64,000 nt of DNA, from assembly GCA_963735115.1 (NCBI GenBank), contig CAVTJR010000001.1, forward strand, positions 1,612,001-1,676,000. Direction: 5' to 3'. Of this stretch, positions 58,674 through 64,000 are shown piece by piece. A program made the translations under genes and the position numbers. Position 1 is the stretch's first letter, and the number at the start of each line of letters is the position of its first letter. This DNA is from JAKACA01 sp963735115. Lineage in GTDB: Bacteria; Actinomycetota; Acidimicrobiia; Acidimicrobiales; Bog-793. The notes beneath the pieces were generated by a model, which was not told the DNA's origin, did not search any database, and was given only the letters and a program-made list of their open reading frames with translations.

Positions 58674-59456
58674 GTGAGCGACGGCGAGATCAACGCCCGG
58701 ATGCCCGACGATTTCGAAAGGCGGCGGATCGGTTTCGAGGGAGTGGTCAACTTCCGCGACCTCGGCGGTTACCCGACGGCCTCGGGGCTCCGCACACGCT
58801 GGGGCAGGGTGTTCCGATCCGATGCCCTCTCCCGACTGACAGCCCACGACCTCGTGAGATTCGAGGCGCTGGGCATCTGCACTGTCTTCGACCTGCGCAG
58901 CGATGACGAACGGACCCGTCACCCGGATCCGATGGCCTCGCGGCAGATACCGCTAGAGAGCCGCGTGCCTCGCGAAGAGTTCACTGACGGCAGCGCCCTC
59001 AAGACGGCGATCGACGCCGAAACCCGCCTCCTCGATGTCTATCTCGCCGTGCTCGAGACGGCTGGGCCGCTGTTCGGGGAGCTGTTCTGCGCACTCGCCG
59101 ATCCCGCCAGCCTGCCGGCGGTCATCCACTGTGCCGGCGGCAAGGACCGGACCGGGCTGGCGACCGCGCTCCTGCTCAGCTGGCTGGGGGTCGACCGCCC
59201 GATCGTGCTCGATGACTACGAGCTCACCGGTCGCGCCCTCACCCGGGAGCGCCATCGGGAGATCCTGGAGCGGTTCGTCTCGACGGGGATGTCGAACGAA
59301 GCCGCCCTCGCCTTCCTGGAGGCCCCCCGATGGGTGATGGCAGCAGCCCTCGACGTGCTCGACAAGGAGTATGGCGGCGTCGAGGCGTACCTTCGCGGAC
59401 GGGCGGCGACGACCTCGGCGACGCTCGAGGCGCTCCGCCAGAACCTCCTCGAGTGA
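58674..59456 (+). CDS. Tyrosine/dual-specificity-type phosphatase (PTPLP/Y_phosphatase3 type)
   Basis: A 260-residue protein. It begins GVVNFRDLGGYPTASGLRTR and FRSDALSRLTAHDLVRFEAL, typical of bacterial MptpB-like phosphatases. The active-site loop is VIHCAGGKDRTGLATALLLS (CxxGKDRTG), whose Lys and Asp suggest activity on phosphoinositides or phosphotyrosine. DDERTRHPDP follows the general acid region. No secretion signal. It is 40 bp after the S9 peptidase. Confidence 0.88.
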   Translation: MSDGEINARMPDDFERRRIGFEGVVNFRDLGGYPTASGLRTRWGRVFRSDALSRLTAHDLVRFEALGICTVFDLRSDDERTRHPDPMASRQIPLESRVPREEFTDGSALKTAIDAETRLLDVYLAVLETAGPLFGELFCALADPASLPAVIHCAGGKDRTGLATALLLSWLGVDRPIVLDDYELTGRALTRERHREILERFVSTGMSNEAALAFLEAPRWVMAAALDVLDKEYGGVEAYLRGRAATTSATLEALRQNLLE

Positions 59457-59556
59457 TCGTCTCTCCTCGCCAGAGCGAGAGAGGCGCCCGCGCAATTCGC
59501 GGCTGAGGAAGGTGCCGGTGGGAAGCCGCCATATCAGGCGCAGGTAGCTTCTCGCG

Positions 59557-60207
59557 ATGCACCGGTTGGATCTCTCGGCCGTCTCGTTGTTCCTCGACTT
59601 CGACGGGACCATCACCCACGAGGACACCGGTGTCTACTTGCTCGAGCACCTGGCGCCGGCGGGATGGCGCCAGATCGAGGACCGCTACGTGGCCGGCGAA
59701 ATCGGCAGCAGGGAGTGCATGGCCCTCGAATGGGCGATGCTGCCGCGCGACCGAGCCGTCGTCGAGGCAACCGCCCGCCAGGTCGCCATCGATGCCGGAT
59801 TCCTCGACCTCCTGGCGTATCTGGGATCGAACGGGACAGAGGTTTGCGTTCTGTCGGACGGGTTCGGCTGGCGGGCGGCCGAGGTGGGCGCCGAAGCAGG
59901 CGTCGCCGTGGTCACGAACGCCATCGACTGGGAGGCGTGGGCGGTGAGGTTCCCGAACGAGGATCCGAGCTGCGAATGTGCCCAGTGCGGAGCGTGCAAG
60001 CGGGCGCCGATCCGGCGGGCCAAGGCGAGAGGTCGGACCACGGTTCTCGTCGGCGACGGCGCCAGTGACGTCAAAGGGGCGAGTGTGGCCGACATCGTCT
60101 TCGCCAAGGACGAGCTCGCCACGTGGTGCGAGCGGAACGCCGTGCCGTTTTCACCTTTCTCCGAGCTCGCCGAGGTGCAAGCTGAGCTCGGCCGCATGGC
60201 GAGCTGA
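59557..60207 (+). CDS. HAD-superfamily phosphatase (MtnX/SerB-like, subfamily IB)
   Basis: A 216-residue HAD enzyme. Motif I is LFLDFDGTITHEDTGVYL with the nucleophile Asp. VCVLSDGFGWRAAEVGA holds motif II, the Lys of RAKARGRTT is motif III and VLVGDGASDVKGASVADIVF is motif IV. A four-cysteine stretch (CECAQCGACK) just before motif III is unusual and could bind metal. It resembles MtnX-like and phosphoserine-phosphatase-like proteins. The substrate is unknown. Confidence 0.83.
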   Translation: MHRLDLSAVSLFLDFDGTITHEDTGVYLLEHLAPAGWRQIEDRYVAGEIGSRECMALEWAMLPRDRAVVEATARQVAIDAGFLDLLAYLGSNGTEVCVLSDGFGWRAAEVGAEAGVAVVTNAIDWEAWAVRFPNEDPSCECAQCGACKRAPIRRAKARGRTTVLVGDGASDVKGASVADIVFAKDELATWCERNAVPFSPFSELAEVQAELGRMAS

Positions 60208-60259
60208 TAAAACCCGCCGCCGGTGTCCGCAGCCATGGCTCCCCCGCGGGGTTCCAGGG

Positions 60260-60649
60260 CTACGGCGTCGCGGGTGAGGCGGAGATGGGCGCCGCCCACG
60301 ACGGCCGCTTGATCAAGCAGAAGGGGTGGCCGGCCGGGTCGGCGTAGACGTTGTCCCCGCCCGCCAGGCGACGCGCCCCGAGAGCGAGCACGTCGTCGCC
60401 GGCGGCTGCGACGTCGTCCACCATGACGTCGAAGTGGATCTGCTGCGGGTGGTTCGGGTCGGGCCATTGCGGCGCCTGGTGGTCGGGTGCGAGCTGAAAC
60501 GCAACTCCGGACGACGTGTTGTTCTCCGCCACCACCACGAAGTCTTCCTCCTCGAAGGTCACGGGGAGACCGAGAAGCCGTGAATAGAAGGCGGCGAGTG
60601 CCCGGGGGTCCGGGCAGTCGAGGATCACGTGGTGGAGACGTCCGATCAC
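60260..60649 (-). CDS. VOC-family (glyoxalase/dioxygenase-fold) protein
   Basis: A 129-residue protein from GTG 60649. It has two VOC modules: VIGRLHHVILDCPDPRALAA with YSRLLGLPVTFEEE, and IHFDVMVDDVAAAGDDVLAL with NVYADPAGHPFCLIKRP. The metal-type residues are His in LHHV, His in QIHFDV, and no clear terminal Glu. It may bind a small hydrophobic drug or metabolite. It lies 20 bp downstream of the YjbQ-like gene and on the same strand. Confidence 0.85.
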   Translation of the reverse strand: MIGRLHHVILDCPDPRALAAFYSRLLGLPVTFEEEDFVVVAENNTSSGVAFQLAPDHQAPQWPDPNHPQQIHFDVMVDDVAAAGDDVLALGARRLAGGDNVYADPAGHPFCLIKRPSWAAPISASPATP

Positions 60650-60669
60650 GGCACCATCCTGCCGCCGGC

Positions 60670-61077
60670 TCAGGAGCCCTCGCCGAGGAAATGCAGCAGC
60701 AGCTGCCGTCGAGGGTTGTCGGTGTTGGGGTCGACGAAGACGACCGACTGCCACGTCCCGAGGACCGGCACCCCGGCGCGCACGGCCAGCACGAGCGACG
60801 GGCAGATGAAGGCGGGCAACACGTGGTCGGCGCCGTGGCCCCTCGAGCCATGACGGTGCCGGTAGCGATCGTCTCGGGGGAGCAGCCGATCGATGGCTTC
60901 TTCCAGATCCGGCTCGGAGCCCGATCCTGTTTCCATGAGGGCGAGGCCGGCAGTGGCGTGCGGCGCAAAGACGTGACACAGCCCGTCACCTTTGCCCGCA
61001 CAGAAACCCCGCACCTCGCTCGTCACATCGGTCACCCGCCGCCGGCCCGTGCTGAGTGGAATCTCCGCGCTCTGCAT
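60670..61077 (-). CDS. YjbQ/UPF0047 family protein (secondary thiamine-phosphate-synthase-type)
   Basis: A 135-residue protein from ATG 61077. The family motif is GLCHVFAPHATAGLALMETG (HATA), followed by LPRDDRYRHRHGSRGHGADH and LGTWQSVVFVDPNTDNPRR. YjbQ proteins show weak thiamine-phosphate-synthase activity, but their main job is unknown. Its 5' end faces the PPTase gene with a 26-bp gap. The VOC gene follows directly. Confidence 0.88.
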   Translation of the reverse strand: MQSAEIPLSTGRRRVTDVTSEVRGFCAGKGDGLCHVFAPHATAGLALMETGSGSEPDLEEAIDRLLPRDDRYRHRHGSRGHGADHVLPAFICPSLVLAVRAGVPVLGTWQSVVFVDPNTDNPRRQLLLHFLGEGS

Positions 61078-61103
61078 CCTCGAGACAGTACGGTGGAGCG
61101 AGA

Positions 61104-61892
61104 GTGAGCAGGTCGATGGAAGTCGGACGACCGAGGGTGCCAAAGCCGCCGTTGCCTGCACCGCCGGGCCGGCTGGCCCCTGGCGACGTCGAGCTGTGGA
61201 GCGTGGACCTCGACCTTGATCGTCCCGACGAAGACGGCAGGGGCGGAGGCGTCTGGCAGCTGTCGGAGCAGGAGCAGGCACGGGCGGCGCGGATGCGCCT
61301 CGATGCCGATCGCCGGAGCTTTGTCGCCAGTCACCTCTGGCTGCGGCGCCTCCTGGCCGATCGCCTCGGCGTTGCGCCCGCTCGGATCGAGTATGCGACG
61401 AGCGGCACCGGCAAGCCGGAGCTGGCCTCGCCTTCGTTGCCGCGGCTGTGCTTCAGCATGTCGCGATCTGGTGGGCTGGCCCTCTACGCGTTCGCTCTCG
61501 GGCGCGAGATCGGCATCGACGTGGAGGAGTGCAGGGCCGGTAGCGATCTGGCGGGGATGGAGCGTCGCTTCCTTGCACCCGCCGAGCAGGCCGTGCTCTC
61601 CGGGATGGTCGGCCCCGAGCGGCGAGAGGCCTTCTATCGCACCTGGACGAGGAAGGAGGCGTTCCTGAAGGCGATCGGGGTGGGTCTCTCCGTCCCGTGG
61701 GCCGCCGTCGACACGACCGGCGACGTCGTCCGTCTCGAGCGCGAGGTCGGCGGGATCGAGATGGGCGACGAGTCGTGGTCGCTGCGTGACCTCGAGGTGG
61801 GACCGTCCTATGCAGCCGCCGTGTCGGTCGAGGGCAGCTTCGGCGACGCCCCCTTGCGGGTCCGCCCGGCGGGCGCCGGCTCAACCGGATGA
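61104..61892 (+). CDS. 4'-phosphopantetheinyl transferase (Sfp/Gsp type)
   Basis: A 262-residue protein from GTG 61104; ATG 61116 also fits. It shows FVASHLWLRRLLADRLGV, the Mg motif GIDVEECRAGS near residue 139 and FYRTWTRKEAFLKAIGVGL (KEA/LLK motif). ATSGTGKPELASPS is the third conserved block. It moves phosphopantetheine from CoA to carrier proteins. The Sfp type usually serves secondary metabolism; no NRPS or PKS gene is in the window. It overlaps the LLM gene by 4 bp. Confidence 0.88.
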   Translation: MSRSMEVGRPRVPKPPLPAPPGRLAPGDVELWSVDLDLDRPDEDGRGGGVWQLSEQEQARAARMRLDADRRSFVASHLWLRRLLADRLGVAPARIEYATSGTGKPELASPSLPRLCFSMSRSGGLALYAFALGREIGIDVEECRAGSDLAGMERRFLAPAEQAVLSGMVGPERREAFYRTWTRKEAFLKAIGVGLSVPWAAVDTTGDVVRLEREVGGIEMGDESWSLRDLEVGPSYAAAVSVEGSFGDAPLRVRPAGAGSTG

Positions 61893-62680
61893 CCCTTCGC
61901 CGAGGCATCTACCTGGCACCCTTCGGCGAGCTGGCCGACGCGGGCGCCCTGGCAGAGTTGGCGGTGCTGGCGGAGGGGCGGGGTTTCGACGGCTTCTTCC
62001 TTTGGGACCATATCCTCCGGCCCCTGGAGGACCTCGCCGTGGCCGACCCGTGGGTGGCACTCGCGGCGGTGGCCGTGCGCACAGAGCGACTCACGATCGG
62101 GCCGCTCATCACGCCGGTGTCTCGGCGACGGCCGCAGAAGCTCGCTCGCGAGGCGGTGACCCTCGACGGGCTGAGCTCGGGTCGGTTGGTCCTCGGAGTC
62201 GGGCTCGGTGTCAACACCGGCGGCGAGCTCACGCGCTTCGGTGAGGAGGACGACGACCGCATACGGGCCGAGCGCCTTGACGAGGGACTCGGGCTCATCA
62301 CCCAGCTGTGGAGCGGCGAGACGGTCACCCACCTCGGTCGGCACTTTCGGGCCGACGGGGTCCGGTTCCTCCCGCGGCCGCAACGTGGACGGATTCCCAT
62401 CTGGGTAGCCGCCCGCTCACCCGCGCCGAAGCTGATGTCGCGGGCAGCGCGCTACGAGGGCATCTGCCCCGAGACGACGATCGAGGGCCTGGGCGAGATG
62501 CTTCGGCTCATCGGCGCCGAGCGGGGCGGTCTCGACGGCTACGACGTCGTCGTGCGCGGAGAGCCGGGTGATGATCCGGCGCCCTGGCAGGCGGCAGGGG
62601 CGACGTGGTGGCTCCTCCAGGTCGCCCCGGGAGCCGGCGTCGGCAAAGTCCGGGCGATCATCGAAGAGGGGCCGCCGTAG
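61889..62680 (+). CDS. LLM-class flavin/F420-dependent oxidoreductase
   Basis: A 263-residue TIM-barrel enzyme. It begins RRGIYLAPFGELADAGALAE and has GFDGFFLWDHILRPLEDLAV, LTIGPLITPVSRRRPQKLAR, GRLVLGVGLGVNTGGELTRF and IPIWVAARSPAPKLMSRAAR. All are luciferase-like family blocks. It is shorter than most members and lacks one C-terminal helix pair. It overlaps the PPTase gene by 4 bp. It could use FMN or F420; the substrate is unknown. Confidence 0.85.
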   Translation: MTLRRGIYLAPFGELADAGALAELAVLAEGRGFDGFFLWDHILRPLEDLAVADPWVALAAVAVRTERLTIGPLITPVSRRRPQKLAREAVTLDGLSSGRLVLGVGLGVNTGGELTRFGEEDDDRIRAERLDEGLGLITQLWSGETVTHLGRHFRADGVRFLPRPQRGRIPIWVAARSPAPKLMSRAARYEGICPETTIEGLGEMLRLIGAERGGLDGYDVVVRGEPGDDPAPWQAAGATWWLLQVAPGAGVGKVRAIIEEGPP

Positions 62681-62837
62681 TGGCGGCTCCCGCAACGCCC
62701 CGCCGGCCGCCAGCCGCAAGCCGGCTCCCGCCGTGGTGGCGCCCGGCGGCGATCTCGAGAGCACAACGGTGGTTGGTCCCATGAGATCAGGACCTTCAGC
62801 CCTTGAGAAGTCGCGCCGTCTGGGGCAGTCTGCTTAG

Positions 62838-63998
62838 GTGCCCCAGACGTCGTCGGCTCGCGCCCCGATCGTGATCGCCCCGTCAGGCCTCGACGAGCTG
62901 TTGGGCGCACTGGCGGCGGCGGGATACGAGGTGCTCGGCCCGACGGTGCGCGACGGTGCGGTCGTCATAGAGCCCATCACGTCGAGCAGCCAACTCCCGC
63001 GTGGTTGGGGTGACGCCCAGGAGCCTGGCAGCTACCGCCTGTCCGAACGGGGCGACGACGCCTTCTTCGGCTTCGCCGCTCCCGCTGGCACCTGGAAGCG
63101 CTACCTGTTTCCGCCCCGCTCGGTCCTGTGGCGATCCCGCCGCGAGGGCGACCGCGTGATCTTCGAGCAGGACGACCCGGCCCAGCCGCCACGGGCCTTT
63201 CTCGGCATCCGAGCCTGCGATCTGGCTGCCATTGCCGTGCAGGATCGCGTCTTCGTGGACGGGCGCTACGCCGATCCCGTCTACGGGGGGCGCCGCCACG
63301 GGCTGTTCCTCATCGGCGTCAACTGCGGCGATCCGGCAGCGACGTGCTTCTGCACGTCCATGGGCACCGGCCCCGACGTAGCAGGGGGGGCCGATCTCGT
63401 CTTGACGGAGCTCGATCCCGCCGACCCGGCCCGGCACCGCTTCGTGGTCCAGGCGCTGACCGATCGCGGCCATGAGGTGTCGGCCGGGCTGACATCGAGG
63501 GAGGCGGCGGAGGCAGACCTGACGGCGGCGGCGGGCGTCACGCAGCTGGCGGTCGCACGGATGCAGCGGTCCATGAACACCGAGCGGCTGCCCGAGATAC
63601 TGCAGGCGGCGCCGAACCACCCCCGCTGGGACGAGGTGGCGAGTCGCTGCCTGTCGTGCGGCAACTGCACCATGGCCTGTCCCACCTGTTTTTGCGCCGA
63701 CGTTAGTGACCAACCGAATGCCGCCACCGGCGTCGACGAACGGGTGCGCGAATGGGCGTCCTGCTTCCAGCTCAGCCACTCATATCTCCACGGCGGCTCG
63801 CTGAGGGTCTCCACGAAGGCCCGCTACCGGCAGTGGATGACGCACAAACTGTCGACGTGGTGGGACCAGTTCGGTGTGTCCGGCTGTGTGGGATGCGGGC
63901 GATGCATCGCCTGGTGCCCGGTCGGCATCGACATCACCGAAGAGGTACGCGCCATACGCGGTTCTAGCGAGACCGTCCAGCCAGAGGAGGTCACCTGA
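62838..63998 (+). CDS. 4Fe-4S dicluster protein, group 3b NiFe-hydrogenase beta-subunit type
   Basis: A 386-residue protein from GTG 62838. It has FLGIRACDLAAIAVQDRVFV, GVNCGDPAATCFCTSMGTGP and two clusters: CLSCGNCTMACPTCFCAD (about 272-289) and CVGCGRCIAWCPVGIDITEE (about 350-369). These fit HydB/HyhB of bidirectional, NADP-linked group 3b hydrogenases or the AsrA-type sulfite reductase subunit. AGGAGGT (63986-63992) just before the stop looks like a ribosome site for a next gene. The flavin, small and large subunits would have to lie beyond the window. Confidence 0.75.
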   Translation: MPQTSSARAPIVIAPSGLDELLGALAAAGYEVLGPTVRDGAVVIEPITSSSQLPRGWGDAQEPGSYRLSERGDDAFFGFAAPAGTWKRYLFPPRSVLWRSRREGDRVIFEQDDPAQPPRAFLGIRACDLAAIAVQDRVFVDGRYADPVYGGRRHGLFLIGVNCGDPAATCFCTSMGTGPDVAGGADLVLTELDPADPARHRFVVQALTDRGHEVSAGLTSREAAEADLTAAAGVTQLAVARMQRSMNTERLPEILQAAPNHPRWDEVASRCLSCGNCTMACPTCFCADVSDQPNAATGVDERVREWASCFQLSHSYLHGGSLRVSTKARYRQWMTHKLSTWWDQFGVSGCVGCGRCIAWCPVGIDITEEVRAIRGSSETVQPEEVT

Positions 63999-64000
63999 GA

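Overview
The window is high-GC DNA, densely coded on both strands, with many ATGA/GTGA start-stop overlaps and frequent GTG starts. An F420-type luciferase-like oxidoreductase, KstR-type operators, a BsaP-like partner next to BioB, a MocR/PNPOx pair and a FadE26/FadE27-like dehydrogenase pair point to an actinobacterium. Acidimicrobiia is my guess for the class (inference). No rRNA, tRNA, cas gene, transposase or phage gene was recognised.

Layout. 0.2-15.5 kb is a surface-glycan locus: glycosyltransferases, a PIG-V-like mannosyltransferase, a Wzx-like flippase, an FdtA/FdtB pair for a dTDP-3-amino-3,6-dideoxyhexose, a FemAB/GNAT-like acyltransferase, a sulfotransferase and a PhyH oxygenase. 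At least four of its genes are interrupted by frameshifts, all in the first 11 kb, and it carries relics of HAF-like and mannosyltransferase genes. 15.5-19.7 kb holds an MFS pump, a Nudix hydrolase and a CYTH-CHAD protein. 19.7-28.4 kb is an amidoligase island: a C26 amidotransferase and a His-rich protein, divergent from ATP-grasp, circularly permuted ATP-grasp and GCS2/YbdK ligase genes, which face two esterases and a YVTN beta-propeller protein. A repeat-built membrane protein and a divergent Lgt follow.

30.8-37.6 kb looks like a steroid side-chain catabolic module (SDR, thiolase, two acyl-CoA dehydrogenases, LLM enzyme, CYP125/142-like P450). Two sites matching the KstR operator pattern TnnAACnnGTTnnA lie in its two control regions. 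Upstream of the P450 is an array with a 48-nt period whose minus strand repeatedly forms hairpins capped by GCAA (GNRA) tetraloops. 38.4-41 kb has a nitroreductase, bioB with a bsaP-like gene, and dense tandem repeats. 41-43.9 kb is a YbjQ-domain gene cassette and a GNAT-like gene. At 43.93-44.98 kb lies an apparent mobile insertion cassette: 13-bp direct repeats directly flank 10-bp perfect terminal inverted repeats, and the cargo is one ParB-like orphan gene with no transposase.

45-55.2 kb has an orphan FtsX-type permease, the MocR/PNPOx pair, Dtd and housekeeping enzymes including a sirtuin and an AlkZ/YcaQ-like protein. 55.2-56 kb has a consensus-like sigma-A promoter, a strong hairpin, a 42-residue ORF and 102-bp repeats. 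56-64 kb has phosphoribosyltransferase, S9 peptidase, phosphatases, VOC, YjbQ, PPTase and LLM genes, ending with a 4Fe-4S protein like the beta subunit of group 3b NiFe hydrogenases.
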